In this document: one piece after another, positions 35,505-48,300 of the stretch
Layout of the letters: each line of letters starts with the position of its first letter
How positions within the stretch are numbered: the first letter of the stretch is position 1
The notes under the pieces: generated by a model
What the model was told of the DNA's origin: nothing
What the model saw: only the letters and a program-made list of their open reading frames with translations
Databases searched by the model: none
Made by a program: the position numbers and the translations under genes
Assembly: GCA_033026295.1 (NCBI GenBank)
Contig: CM065175.1
Location: 22,020,837 to 22,084,836, forward strand
From: Channa striata
Lineage: Eukaryota > Chordata > Actinopteri > Anabantiformes > Channidae
Direction: 5' to 3'
DNA: 64,000 bases

Positions 35505-38500
35505 TTAAAATGATAGCTTGTGTGTTTTGAATGACTGTACCTTAGCTTCATCTTTTCTTCGGCAGGCTGTTGCTTTATTTTCGCACTGTTGAGGTCTCGT
35601 TACTCTGCGCTTCTCAATACACTCGTTCTCGTAAATGCAGGAAAATCTCTCCTCCTCGGAGTTCCTTTGTGGCTTGCAAGGCCTCAATTGTAGCTGTTTA
35701 TCTTGAGATCTGTTAGGAAGAAAGAGACAGTAGGACCTTGACATGGAGCCACTTGGATATTATGTCCTTTATTTAGGTAAATGTTATTTTATTCCAGCTT
35801 GTCCACATCCATTATTGACAAAAATCCTTTTCACTGTTTGATGTGTCATATGAATTTCCTGATTTTTATCAGATATACCACATCAATGACACATAACAGC
35901 AAGTGATGAGATTAAAAGCAAAACAGCTTTCTTTACCTTCGAGGAGTCCACCTTTGTTGCAGTTGGACATTGTCCACATAATTTTGTGGCCTTGGAATGA
36001 CACAAATATTTGTCTTTTATGTAAGCAAATTTGAAATGGATTCTTGCAGACATTCATAATGACCGATTTTCATACCTTGAGAGGCTAGAGTTGCGCACAA
36101 TCTCCCGTGATTGTCTGCAGATATTTAAAGACAATATGGCAATAAAGAAAGAGCAATAAAAAGCTTAACCACCACAACACAACCATAATCTATGTGAAGG
36201 AGCAAAGTCTACTGTACCAACCGGTTTGTGGAATATTTTCTGGAGATGCACAATGCACATCCAAACAGCAAAGCAGTTCCCACGACCAATGAAGCAAAAA
36301 ACCACATAGCAAAATAAGCTGGAAAAAGATAGAAGATGATGCATATTTGCATTTATATAAAAATAAAGATGATACACATGTGCACACAAAACAAGCGCAA
36401 CTTACGTGCTTTTGATAAGTTGCTGATATTCAGCAGTGCTGTATCACTCCCGAATGAGTTCCAGGCTGTGCAAGTTACATTAGTCAGATTTTTAGCTGAC
36501 CCTAGTAGTTCTCCAGAAACTACATTTTTCTCATTTGTAGAAACAAAGCTGAAGGACAGAGGGAGAGTGAGGTTTCCATCAAGGGTCCAGTATATAGAGG
36601 CATTAGGGGACGCCTCGGCACGGCAGATACACCTCAAAACTTCTTCTGTAAGGTGGCACAATGACTCAGGTAGGATTTCTGGTACATCTAAGATGGAACA
36701 AAAATGTTATGTAATGAGAAATCAATAAAGCCACAGTATCATCAATCTAAAAGCAGTTCTCCTACTAACAATTATAGGAACAATACAAGTGGATTATAAC
36801 TCTATAATGCATCCCACACATGTACTTATGGCACTTAATTTGGACTAAATGCTACAATTTTACACAGGCTTTTCCACATTTTTGCAGACATTTTGAAGCA
36901 GAAGAGGGAATATAATTTTCTTCACTGACAACTATACCTACATACTAATGAAAACATTATTTTATCCAAAAAAACAACACATCAAGGCTAATAACTCTGC
37001 AATTTCTTATTTTTGTGCACTTTTACTGTTTGACTCCTCTACATTTATTTAACACATTACTAACTCTCTAAGAAGATAATATATATATATAAGACTAGCA
37101 TAACTAAATTACTAAACGCAATGCACCAAGTAAATGTACATAATTACTTTGCACGACTGAATACTAACAGGCTCTGGGTCTCGTATTTCCTTTTTTTGCT
37201 TGATTGTGGTACATTACGTTGACTGTGGTTTAGTTTCAGTACTCTTGACTTCCTCGATTTAAGTCCTTCCTCTTAATTTCCTCTTACGTGATCTGCCTCA
37301 CCAGATAGAGTAGCTCGGTTGTCATGGAAATTTACTCATTTAAACAATATTTGGAGTGGGGGAAGAGCTATACATCTTATGTTGTGTAGTTCCGGTAGAG
37401 AAATCAACCTGATCCTGATGCCAAATCCTGAAATGTGATGCTAATGTTTTAAAGGATTTTTTTCTTTACTTTTCAAAAAAAGCTTTCCTTATGCTCATAC
37501 GTTATGTGTTTGTCAGAACATGACATGCCTCTGGACAACCCCCGACAAAAAGATTAATTCTTAGCTTTTAATAATGCAGTTCTGCTGATCAGTACCCTGG
37601 AAAAGCTGAGCATGTTGCTTGTGTGAATGATTATATTGCGATTATATCAGTAAGACTTTTTACATTGAACATCTAGATCCAACCAGTTAGACTGCCCAAA
37701 TCCAATGTCATTGTGAGCGATGCAGGACACAGAGGTGTGTCGTTTGATGTTGCTGAAGGACATATTCCTCTCAGTTGAGTTTATGTTGTTGATCTGATCC
37801 ATCTGTCGTCTGAGCCACGAGTACATGTGCGGCCGTGGGTTAGCATTAGCACCACACTCTGTCGTGACGCTGCCGCCCTCTGTCACCGGTTCCTCTCCCC
37901 CTATCAGGTTCACAGCCACAGGTTTATCTATGGATATAGGCAATCATCATATAAATAACAAGATAGTTCACTCGTTACATATAAATGTGCTTTTGTCCTT
38001 TGCTGCATTTTAAGCAGACACTTACATAAAATGCTGAGTGTTTTTTGAGAACTCTCTGTGATGAAGGATTTGAACTCTGCAGAGCACCATATTTTTGTTT
38101 TATGCATTTCATACGTTCCTAGTACGTACAGTGTGTTTGTGTACAACCATTGTGCCGTTTCCTCATTGAAAACAATTAAAGTGGAGTTCTTCAAAACTGT
38201 ACTGATGCTCCAGTGAAGTAACGGAACTGAGAAAGGGCAGGAGTAGTTTATACTACAGTTGGCCTGAAAGATCTGCCCAGCAACTATATGTTCCTGAATT
38301 GAGATTATGGGAGTTTTCCTCTCTGAAAAAAGAAAGCAAACACATAAAAGCACAGAATAAAATTTTCATTTCTAGATGTATAGTTGTATAAATGAAATTG
38401 GTTGTATTAAAAACTGTAGCAAGGAATTACGTATTGTGTTATTGGGTGAGAAGAATAATGACTTGAATTGCATTGCAATAATATTAAATATCGACTAATA

Positions 38501-39552
38501 TGCAAAGAATATTGCGATACTTCCTTTATTCATATCATCCAGCCCTATATTTGATCAAATTTTGGTTTACAAATACTTACCAACAACAATAGTTACAGTT
38601 TGATCATAAAACCTTTGGTTTTGCTTAGAGCCTGGGTTGATCCACACATACACTTTTAAGTTGTTGTCAGCAGGCCTCACATCATTGATCCTCAGCGTGC
38701 AGTTTCCGTCTTTAGCTTCGCCCAGCACCGAGGTGCGTCCGCGGAATTTTTTTGCGATGTTGTTAGTCTTAGTTCTGCCAAACACCACAGGATAATTTGT
38801 GCCATGGTACTCGTACCAGATGACTTCAGAATGAGGTTCCGTCTGACATGGAACTATAACACAGCTCCCCTCGACTGCAGTGATTTTTGTGGGTACCTTG
38901 ATGGTCCAGCTTCCCACCTGCTGGATAGCTGCAATAATAATGTGTGGTGATGGAAAGAATAAGAAAAAAGTGAGAACATTATTGAGTAAGACCTCATGTG
39001 TTAGTTGTGGTTATTGTGTTTTTGTGGTGTCAGGTGTGGCGAGAATTGTGAAAATGAAATAAGCGTTGGACAAATTGAAATGCGGATGCACAGTGATGTT
39101 AACCAAGAAAACCACAAAGCCATGTTTGCAATATTTAGAGCCATTTGTTATACCAAGAAAAACAAATATGTAGATTTCTCAATAACATAATTAAAATATT
39201 GCTGTAAAATACCATTTTGAATACCAAATGTAAAGTAAACTATACAGCTCTGTTTATGACATAACATTGTAAAAAATGCTAATAAAAATGTTACATTCAC
39301 AATTTAAGAAACGTTTTCAATATGTTGTGAAATGACATATTGACGATCTAAATATGCAATTGTTTTATTCTGTTATTTCTTCCTTCGTTTTAGTACCATT
39401 CCCTAAAAGTTGACAATGTCACAAACATTTGCTTAAACTTCATGTACAATACAACTTCATGTATAACATGACACTCAGCAACAGAACCAGAAATAAATCT
39501 GAATATTACCTGTGGACAAGCTTAGCAGTCTAATCAGATAAGGAGCCCCCAT
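35505..39552 (-). CDS. CD22/MAG/Siglec-like Ig receptor
   Basis: Type I membrane receptor of the siglec family. Exons in reading order: 39552-39510 (start, MGAPYLIRLL), 38928-38581 (V-set), 38322-38026, 37927-37664 and 36687-36406 (three C2-set domains), 36318-36222 (membrane helix FFASLVVGTALLFGCALCI), 36114-36076, a possible 15-nt exon at 35954-35940, and 35709-35505. This gives about 529 residues with phases that agree throughout. The siglec hallmark is there: SCVIVPC in strand B and NCTLRI in strand E, with a partner Cys in the next domain (NYSCPF). The essential sialic-acid Arg of strand F is not: KVYVWINPG has Trp there. The tail has one YENE (YxN, Grb2-type, as in CD22) and no ITIM. 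A donor-like AAG/GTACAG in the last exon leaves room for further tail exons. MAG and CD22 sit beside FFAR genes in human. Confidence 0.75.
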
Positions 39553-40599
39553 GAGGGAAGTAATGGCTGTAAAACATTCAGGAAATCACCTGATCTTTCT
39601 GAAACAGCAGCAGAAACAATGTGTTATGTTGAAATATGATGTTGACAATTTTTTTTTCGCATTATATTTACTCATTTTACCATTGTGACACTAACAAGAT
39701 GGTCCGTCATTGTTATTATTACTATTTGTCTGAGATCATATGTTTGTCATGTTAGTAAGTTGTTACAGTTTTTTCAGAACCTCTTTTTTTTCTTTTACGT
39801 TTCTGGTTTATGAAAGTTACCAAAATGTACTTTTTCATCAAAAGCAATTATCATGAAAGCAACTTTTAAAAAGTAAAAAAAAAAGAGAATTTGTCTCTTT
39901 ATTTTATCATTTTATTTGACTAATATGGACAACAAGTCCTACCTTGTACCATTCAAGCTGCTGTGTGATTGTGTCTGTGACAGCCCACTGGTCTGTTGCT
40001 GTGCTCAGGGTCATCCCTCATCACTTTAAGCCCTTGTACACCCCCTCTAGTTATTTAGTCTCCTACAGGAAACGTCATGAGCTATTTTAAATCCGTCAGC
40101 TCGACAGATAAGAGAACAGAGAGAACAGAAAGCTGAAAGGGAGGCTCATCTACACTACGCGATGGAAACATCACTTTTTCCCTTCTAGCGTTAGATATTT
40201 AACATGTTAACTTGTTCTAGCAGGAAAAGCACAGGTGAATTTCTGTTAACAATGACTCATTTCCATCACGTCTCCTGGTAAAGCAGCATGTACATTTGCA
40301 TGTGTCAAGTTGGACTGCTAATCCTTGTTTTTATGATCTAAATTTACAGTAGCTCATTTCCCTACTTTTTCCCAGCGTGATAAAAGTTACCTCTCAGCAA
40401 ATGTGCTGGATTCACCTGGGCAGTCTCGTAACATAATATAACTAAAATGGGTTTGAGGGTTTTATCTTTCTTTTCAATTATTCATTATTCTAATAATAAT
40501 AATAATAATCATTATTATTATTTTTTTAATTTTGTTGCCGCTCACTCATTGGTGCACATGGCCCATCTTACTTCCTACTTGTTTGGAAGCATCAATGGT
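39553..40599. other. Upstream of the siglec-like gene
   Basis: AT-rich and non-coding. 40170-40290 (CTTTTTCCCTTCTAGC, GTTAACTTGTTCTAGCAGG, CATCACGTCTCC) recurs at 51205-51330 and 56340-56450, so this part belongs to the array's repeated unit. A short (AAT)n tract lies at 40492-40510. Confidence 0.4.
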
Positions 40600-40691
40600 T
40601 CAACAAATATACTACTACTACTCTTTTGGCTTTTCCCATCAGGGGTCGCCACAGCGAATCATCCGTTTCCATTTCACTCTATCCTATACGG
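40600..40691. repeat. Dispersed fish repeat, left half (hAT inserted in it)
   Basis: TTTTGGCTTTTCCCATCAGG and GTCGCCACAGCGAATCATCC resemble a repeat I recall as widespread in fish genomes. The hAT element at 40692 interrupts it within CTATACGG, and the repeat or its flank resumes after 41297. Confidence 0.4.
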
Positions 40692-41297
40692 CAGGGGTCT
40701 CAAACTCAATTTACTTGGGGGCCGCTGGAGGCAGAGTCGGGGTGAGGCTGGGCCGCATCAGGTTTCCACAAGAAAAACTTTTAAATAATTTTAATCTTCT
40801 CAAATGTCTTTATTTTTTATTTTTAACACAAAATAATATGAAAAAATAAATAAACAAATTAGAAGAAAATAAATAAGAAATTAATAAGAAAATCAATCAA
40901 TCAATCAGTAATAAGTAAATAAAATAATAATAATAATTATAATAATTAGGATTCAAATGTCTGTATTAACAGTTCTTTAAGCTTTCTTCTGAACATGAAT
41001 TGTCCTGAACATAAGTGGAAATTGAAGAACATGAACTGCTCTTCTGAACATGGCCTCTCTAAACATCTTGCTGCTAGAGATGCATTGAGCCACATTTGGC
41101 TTTTGAGACCCTCAGAAGAATCATCAGTAAACTGAAAATCATCTGCGTCATTTCTCAATTCGTCATTTCCTACATGTACGTCACAAGTAACAAACTCGCG
41201 GGCCGCACTAACATTAAACTTTAATTTAAGGTAGGGGCCACAAACTATCGCCTCGCGGGCCGCAATTGGCCCGCGGGCCGCGAGTCTGAGACCCCTG
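40692..41297. mobile_element. Non-autonomous hAT transposon
   Basis: 606 bp with terminal inverted repeats CAGGGGTCTCAAACTC at the left and GAGTCTGAGACCCCTG at the right, flanked by perfect 8-bp direct repeats CTATACGG (40684-40691 and 41298-41305). Subterminal GGCCGC/GCGGGCC words and an 8-bp duplication are typical of hAT. The interior is AT-rich with no transposase, so it would need an enzyme supplied in trans. Confidence 0.9.
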
Positions 41298-41305
41298 CTA
41301 TACGG

Positions 41306-43380
41306 GTATAAAAATCTGCGTATTTATGTAGATAGTGTGTTTCGTGTAGACCGCATGTAAATGCATGTAAACACGTGTAGATGCATTTGAGACTACTGAC
41401 TTTATGAATAATCTGAACTGAAAATCATCTGCATTTCTTTCCTACATGGACAAGTAACATAATATAATTAGTTTTGACAAAGCCACAGTCTTTGAGCAGG
41501 ACACATTCAAAGCCGAAAGACATATAAAGCAATAAACCATCAGTAAAAAAGACACGGGTCGAAGTCAAACTCACTAGTGTGTAGAAAGTGGATTAGGCCA
41601 CATATGACTAGCAGGACCTCGAGTTCTGTTGAATAACAGAAGAACAGCTGGCTGGGCCTTATGGAAATGTCCACACTCACTCACAGACACATGAACACAT
41701 GCCTGCAGCTGCTCGTTTTAGTCACGAGGGGGAGCCAAGACACCTCACACTGGAGGGGGACGCATCAGTGGAGACTAGAGCACAACACTGATGGCCCTCT
41801 GGGCTGTATGGCTCGGACTCTTTGTGGAAAGGTTTACCACATAAGGTTGCATGGACTGTGTTTTTGCATGGCTTTAATGGAAACTACAGGAAATACATTT
41901 ATATATATGCATTTATTTATTTCAATTGCCTGTGTGAAACAGAACAATGGCTTTACTACATGTTCACTGAGGGAGTGTTTAGATGAAGTGAGAGCCTGGG
42001 TTGCTCTTAATTTCCTCAGTTTGAATGAAAATACAATAATTTCTTAAACCTACTCTCACAAATCTGGACGCTAAGGTGGACAGTGGCTTTAGCTTGGACA
42101 GGCAGGTTAGTGCAGCTCAGTTAGTTGCATTTGCTACTGCAGGTCCTAATTTGTGGGATTTACTCTGCATCTCTGCAAGTTAAACAGGAGTTCTCAGTCA
42201 AGCTTAAAACTCAGTTTTTCTCTCCGGCTTTTGACCCAGCATGAGAGTTTCTTGTATTTTATTCCCTTTAGTTGTTTTATAGCTTTGATTTCACTTAAAT
42301 TCAGTTTTAGCAATATTATTGTGACTGTACTTTTTTTTTTTACGTTTTACTCTTAAGTCTAGTATTACTATTGCAGAATAATTAATATAAATATTTCAAA
42401 TTGTTTTTATGTGGAGAGGGTTCAAATTACTTTGTGTGCTGATAGCTAATTGTCGTTAATGTTTTCAAATGTGAAAGGCATCAAGACAACATTCCATTCA
42501 CTTCTAAATTGTTCAGGGTTTCCAATCTCAACATTACTCAAACAGTTTTGTAGCGTTCAGCAATCACACACATTTTCTTCAGGAAATGCAGCATTCTAGT
42601 TATATTATATTATTATGTGTCCAAACCAGAGGCGGAACAAGCATCTACACGTGTTTACATGCAGTCTAGCAAAACAAACTATTTACGTAAATTGACTTAT
42701 TTAAATCGACGTAAATCTCTTTCTCTACAGTTAGTGAAAACTCAGACGTTTCCTTTAAGTAAGTTTTTTTTGTTGTTGTTCTTTAAGCAGTTGGTGTATG
42801 TTCTGAAAGTTCCCTAAACGTTTGGGCCTTTGGGAATATTCGACTTTGTAAGTATTAACATGTTCATGAGCGTTACGAGAATGTCAGACTTGTTCCCTGT
42901 ATCATGATAAATGTGTGCATGTTAGCTGGATTAGCTGCGTTTAAGCTAAACTATTGAGTGCAACACTACATGTGTAACTTTATGTAATTTTTTCTTTTTT
43001 TCGTTTTGCTTCAGCTCCAAAAAAAAAGAAAAAGAACAATGCATCATACGTAGAAAGATAAATGCATAACATAAGGAACTGCAGTAAAAACAAGCCTTGT
43101 ATGGATCCTTTCTTTGTTAGCTGGCTGTCTGGCCCACACGTAGATACAAAAATGACTAGATGAACTTTTACTGAGAGATAACACTGGTTCCACTCTTCTA
43201 CAGAACTGAAGAGTTATTGACAAAATTTTAAAGCTAACGTCTCTGCAAAGTAAATTAAATAATAAAGCTAAATTATGCATTGATAGACTTCATAGATCCT
43301 TTCTTAGCATAGCAGTTAGAATCAGATGAAAAACTACTAGTAATTAATAAATTATCCCAAATGTAGACAGAGTGAGTGAC
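41306..43380. other. Intergenic DNA with possible LINE 3' scraps
   Basis: 41306-42060 shows nothing recognisable. 42060-42250 weakly resembles the last codons of a fish LINE reverse transcriptase (CAGGTCCTAATTTGTGGG, compare GPNLW), too damaged to assign. 42790-42980 and 43020-43340 recur at 51955-52170 and 52200-52520 and are array-unit DNA. Confidence 0.35.
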
Positions 43381-43389
43381 TGATATGTT

Positions 43390-43748
43390 AATCAACTACT
43401 TGTTTCAGCCCTTATTCAAACTGGGCCAAGATGGTAAACTCACATGAGACAGCAGCTGATAAGCTTGTGCCAAAGGATGACACAGTGCTGCCATCTTGCT
43501 TGTTGTAGGCGGCAGTGCAGGAGATATTCTCTCCCAAGATGATAAGATGAACGCTGTGATGTGCACAGCAGAGATGCTGAAATTAGTTTTGGCCCAGCTT
43601 TTGACATTTTGTCATCTATTGTCTTCTAAACATCATGTCAGGTTTACATCAGAGCTGCAGGATGAGACAGACAGAGGAGCTGACAGAGTGCACCTCCTCC
43701 AGTGTGCATGGAGTCAGAGTCGTTTTGCAAGAATCAGCTGGTAAGAAG
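43390..43748 (+). repeat. Exon-like module, copy 1
   Basis: First of three copies (also 52630-52980 and 59030-59348). Each ends in a conserved frame reading SELQDETDRGADRVHLLQCA, then WSQSRFARIS, closed by AGCTG/GTAAGAA, a good donor, with an acceptor-like ATCATGTCAG before it. In this copy the ATG seen in the other two (CCATGTCAGAG) is ACA. It is either an exon of an unknown plus-strand gene duplicated with the array or part of a mobile element. Confidence 0.4.
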
Positions 43749-45209
43749 TTACATTTATGCAATCGTTCCTTTGAACGAAGTCTGAGGAAATGTCTTTTTC
43801 TGTGAGAAAACATAATATTCATGACTATGGTGCAGTTTTGTTTTAATCTAGTCAATGTTTATGTGTGACATTGTGAATGTATAACTTACATTAACTTACA
43901 TTTACTTTAAGCGGATTAAAACATACAGCAATACTGTATAAGGAAGAAAGTTCTTAGTCATTAAATAGTTTTATACAGTAGTGTAAATGTATGTTTTTCA
44001 AACGTATAAATTTGCCTCAGTGAGCTGTCAGTTTCCCTTTATTCCTGTGTTTATTCCTGAGATTCATCATTAGCAAACACAACTTTGTCATCATTTTTCC
44101 ATAACCTTGTATATATCATGTTATGGCATTTATACTTAATAAAAAATAATTGTTGGATTTACTAACAACATTGTGACTACACCATTTTGCAGGATGCAAA
44201 ATGAAAATAAGGTAAAAAGAAAGTACATAAAAAATCTGCTGAAACGAACTAACACCTATTTCATATACTCATTTCCTGTTTTATTTTTTAAGAAATTCAT
44301 TGACAGTAAAAGTCATTCAAAGGGAGTGAAATACTCAAAACTACAGCTGACTGTAAAAAAAGTTAAAGCAATGAGATACCAAATTACTTACTAGTTTTCA
44401 TCAAGTTAGTTTATTGCAGAATGAACAGACACATTTGCTCATGGTTTTTAATTGAAGCCAACTTCGAACAATTAAGACAGTAGCAAGAAATAGAGTAATG
44501 ACACGAATATGCCAGTAGGAGTTGCTCACAAAAAGGTGTAGCCAGAAAAACGTGTCGGCAGGTATTAACAGGGTCGAGGAAGCATGGTACAATTCATCAA
44601 ACCAGTACAAATCACCACCAGTCTCTTTCTGCATGATGGAGCATCTTCTGCTGGCATTTGCACTATGGTGAACAAATCGGAGCACTGAATATTCAGTGGA
44701 AACAATGTCAACAAAAAAGGTGAATCAATTACAACAGAGGTTTACAGAACTGCAGCTATAATTACGCGTTTTTTTTTTGCAAAATAAAACATAATTAAAA
44801 ACACGCTGCAAAAGTCACAACACAACAGAAATGATTCTGGGAGCAACTAAAGGTACATTTACAAATCTAAATGTCCATCACCTTTTAGCGTCCGCTGGAA
44901 ACATGACTATGACTGTTGTGCCACAAAAACAGAGTAGACATTTGTTCATTTTGTTGTATTGCAGCTTTTGCAGTGCTTTTCTATAGTTGGATGTGTTGTG
45001 GCTTTTGCAGCGCCTTTCACAATTTGGTTGTATTTTGGATCTTTGCAGCAAATTTCTTAATGCTGCACCTGTGTGGTCATAAAGATACAGAGGAACAGTC
45101 AATAAAAAACTTTTATGACCTACAAACTAACACCACTTCTTCTTGTGGTTGATCGTTACAGACAGTAAAGCGAAGCGCTAACAAGCTTTATATGCATATA
45201 AATGAAAAC
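43749..45209. other. Spacer before receptor copy F
   Basis: Array spacer. 44400-44700 matches 53170-53480 and 60230-60520; 44760-45100 matches 53560-53780 and 60600-60900. A plus-strand frame at 44916-45152 contains Cys-rich hydrophobic sequence but has no family features, and it overlaps repeated spacer. Confidence 0.4.
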
Positions 45210-46127
45210 CTATTTTTCAGTAGTACCTGTGCCCTGCATTTCTAATGGTGAAACATTGCGTTCGCGCTTCCTGAAAATGAACTTTTCACTTGTGCACTGG
45301 AAGGAAGAAGAAGAAAAGTAGAAAATTATTGGGTCGATACAGGTGTTGAACGTGCTAAGTAACAAAGTGTAGTACCTCCATTTTGGGCTCTTACCCTCGA
45401 TGTAACCCACTAAATGAGAGAGGCTGAATGGTAACATACAAATGAGAAACACAGCCAGAGTCCCGAGGGCCATGCCGATGGCTTTCTGCTTCTGCATTCG
45501 AGATATCCTGGGACGGCTGTACAGTATCCAGATGCAGCTTATGTAGCAGTACACACAAATGATAAGAGGGACTAGGCAGAGTACAAAGAACATCTCTAAC
45601 CGAACAGGGAGGAGAATCTCCAGTTGCTCTTCAGTGAAATTCTCATAGCAAACAGTTGAGTTTTTGTTGGCCAGGTTTGGGTGAAGCGGTATGATGAAAG
45701 TGATGCTGCAGTGTGCTGTTGAGATTATCCAAATAACTGCACTGATGGCTATGCCATACACAGGTTTGTGCAGGTGATGATAGGTGACTGGGTAGGCCAC
45801 ACCAATGTAGCGAAGCACGCTGACGGCCGTCAATAGGAAGGAGCTTGTGTAGATTGAGGAGAAGAAGGTGAATGCGGTGATGGAGCACAGAAAGTTGGGC
45901 AGGTTCCATTTCATTCCAGATGCTGCCTCATGCATCTTGAGAGGAAGGGTGATCAAGAAGAGCAGGTCAGAGACAATCAGATTGAGGAGCAGGATGTCGA
46001 TAGGCACTGGTTTTGAGTGGATCTTGACACTGAAGGCGTAGAGAGCCAGGAGGTTGGCTGGAAGACCTATCAGGAAGGAAATGATGTAAACTGAGAGGAT
46101 GACTTCGCTCCTTACAATTATCTCCAT
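45210..46127 (-). CDS. ffar3-like: FFAR3-like receptor, copy F (intact)
   Basis: A 305-residue receptor with the same plan as copy E, start at 46127 (MEIIVRSE). It differs from E in the N-terminus (MEIIV against MEQVV), TSSFLLTAVSVLRYIGVAYP in helix 3, PVYGIAISAV in helix 4, the outer-loop-2 form NLANKNSTVCYENFTEEQ, and the helix-6 form PFSLSHLVGY. Ligand Arg/His/Arg, the disulfide cysteines, LRY and DPIIF are all kept. The C-terminus is GTGTTEK. PFSLSH against PYNISH next to the ligand His is a candidate specificity difference between copies. Confidence 0.9.
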   Translation of the reverse strand: MEIIVRSEVILSVYIISFLIGLPANLLALYAFSVKIHSKPVPIDILLLNLIVSDLLFLITLPLKMHEAASGMKWNLPNFLCSITAFTFFSSIYTSSFLLTAVSVLRYIGVAYPVTYHHLHKPVYGIAISAVIWIISTAHCSITFIIPLHPNLANKNSTVCYENFTEEQLEILLPVRLEMFFVLCLVPLIICVYCYISCIWILYSRPRISRMQKQKAIGMALGTLAVFLICMLPFSLSHLVGYIEGKSPKWRYYTLLLSTFNTCIDPIIFYFSSSSFQCTSEKFIFRKRERNVSPLEMQGTGTTEK

Positions 46128-46663
46128 GACGACCCTAAACCAAAGGAAGTGATCAAACACAAAACAAAAATGTACATAGTAAGAGATGCATGAGATGGCC
46201 AGCTGTTACAAGTGACAATTTTTATACTGCAGACATTTGTATTTTTGAATCGGTTACAAACTGATGTATGACTTGATAAGTCATCGAAGTCTACATGCAG
46301 TACACGATGTAGTACAAATAAAAAACATTTTGCTTATTTCTGATACCTAATGAACGATGATTTGAAGTAAATATAAAACCTGTTTGAACATCTACATCAT
46401 CTTACAGGTGGCCCCACCACCAAAACCACAACCTGAACGTTCCCATCATTCAGATATTAACTGATATATGTGAGTAAAAGTTAGTCTATCACTATAAACA
46501 ACCAAGGGATTTATATGAATTACAAAAATATCAAATCTGTATATTTGGGTACTGTTCTATTGTTAATCAAAATAGATAAAATCAACTCTGGAAAACTAAA
46601 TGTTGTAGAATTTCAATGGCAAAAACTATCAGCGCGGTTTGATAAACTAAACATTTTACTTAC

Positions 46664-46740
46664 CCAGCAGTAAAGGTTCGTTAAAGATCTTGGCTCAAGA
46701 ATAATCTAAAGTCCTGTGTAGTCTCGCTTTCCTTGATCTC
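46664..46740 (-). other. Non-coding first exon of receptor copy F
   Basis: Exon end CCTTTACTGCTGG with donor GTAAGT (complement of 46658-46663). It is nearly identical to the orphan exon at 49129 and to those of copies G and H. Confidence 0.6.
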
Positions 46741-46869
46741 ATCAAAGACAACCAGGTTATAAATCATTAGTTCCCAGATTGGCGTGATATAAAATGAAAC
46801 ATGCTGGAAACAGTGAATCATGCTAAAGTCTAGAGTGACATATTTTTACTCAACATTAAGATAACATTA

Positions 46870-47320
46870 GCATCATCCAAGACTTTCTTCTTCTTTTTAT
46901 TTTCTTTTTTACAAAGCTCAACTCACTGTGTGATGAAGTCTACTCCTGTATGACTGACCACACAAAAGTGTGATGAAACTGTAAAAAAGGAAGTTGTGCA
47001 GTACAATGCATTTAGAGCTTACTGTGTGAGAACAACAAGAGGTGTCCTCAGAATAAGCAGTTTTGATACACAACCACAATGCCATACACACCCTGTGGGA
47101 AGTTAAACTGCATAAGTAAAAGTCTGTAATCAATCAAGAGCAAAAATATGTGTGAGTCCAAATCGATGAGATATGGAGATACTGTAAAACAATTCCCATC
47201 ACCAGGTGGAAACACTGAGTGTATTTGGAGAATTCATGGTATATCCCAGCTCCCAGTCTGACCCATCTATTTTCTCTAGTTGTTTTCTATTAATTTTTTA
47301 TTTTAGACCAACTTCAGTTG
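46870..47320 (-). pseudogene. Decayed siglec 3' flank, receptor F unit
   Basis: Shares long stretches with 35180-35400 (beyond receptor E, next to the intact siglec) and with 62880-63250 (beyond receptor H): CTGACCACACAAAAGTGTGA, GCATTTAGAGCTTACTGTG, GCCATACACACCCTGTGGGA. No siglec coding exon is readable here, so only the flank survives. Confidence 0.45.
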
Positions 47321-48300
47321 CACGATACAAATCTTTGGTTGACACTCATGCCATTCTGTGAATAATCTACCCCATTCTCAGTAACTTACCAGACTCATAA
47401 ACTGTCTTTTAAGTCACTTGCTAATTTCCTCTTTTCAAGACTCTACTAGCCGCCCCAAGAAGGAATTTACAGGGCAGTTATGAAGTTTAAAATGCAAAGC
47501 TCCTGGGAAGGTAAAACTTTAATTTTGGATTCAAACTCCAAAACAGGGACAAATCAGCTGTCAAACTTCATAATATGCACACCACTGTGCTTATTACAGA
47601 ATTTGCTGAAAGTACATACAACAGGATCTTCTGTACGTCAAATAACTGTTAAGTTATAAATTGAAGAAATAATTCATAGTGACGAGAGAGAGTAACATGG
47701 TGCAACATTGCCACCCTTGGGTTGAATTTATAAGTGCATCCATATGGAAATCAATGGTGTTAATGTCATTGTCTGAAGGTCAAAAAACGATGTCATATTC
47801 TTCAGTTAATCATGTACATAATAAAAACATGTTAGAAAATCATGCATACCAAGTGCACACCTGGTAACGTACAGACCCAAGACTATGATATGATCGATTA
47901 TCAATGTCTAGGTTAATCAATAACTAATTTCCTAATTGTTGTTTGCGTTTGTGTTCTTACTGTGTGTCACTAGGAATTAGACAAAGCCAATTCACCATGT
48001 AATAATCCTTTGATTTGCATCTGTTCATCAGAATCCACACATGCATGTAATTAGGAAACATTAACAAATATAAGATTCCATCACATGGTTTAAGCATTTT
48101 AACCTCCATGATAATTTGAATAGTCACTTTATTTCATGTGAAGAAATTATGGCATTGATAAAGAAATTATATCCAGTCTACATTTAAAATATTTAAAAAA
48201 TATATTAAAACAAAGGAGAGGCTAGTGTCTCCCTGCAGACACAATCCTCGCGGCAAATTCAAATTGCCTGGCTTAAGCACGCTCTCTAACGATGCCCTGG
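47321..48300. other. Unassigned intergenic DNA
   Basis: AT-rich. The short frames (for example 47679-47867) have no recognisable features, and I find no matching block elsewhere in the array. Confidence 0.35.

Noticed and set aside
42060..42250. Possible LINE reverse-transcriptase end
   Set aside because: Only a few words (GPNLW-like) match, and the frame breaks repeatedly. Too weak for a feature of its own.
44401..44685. Minus-strand frame with YWFDELYHAS, also at 53176 and 60220
   Set aside because: Repeated array spacer with shifting ends and stops. Possibly an older retroelement leader, but I cannot support a protein.
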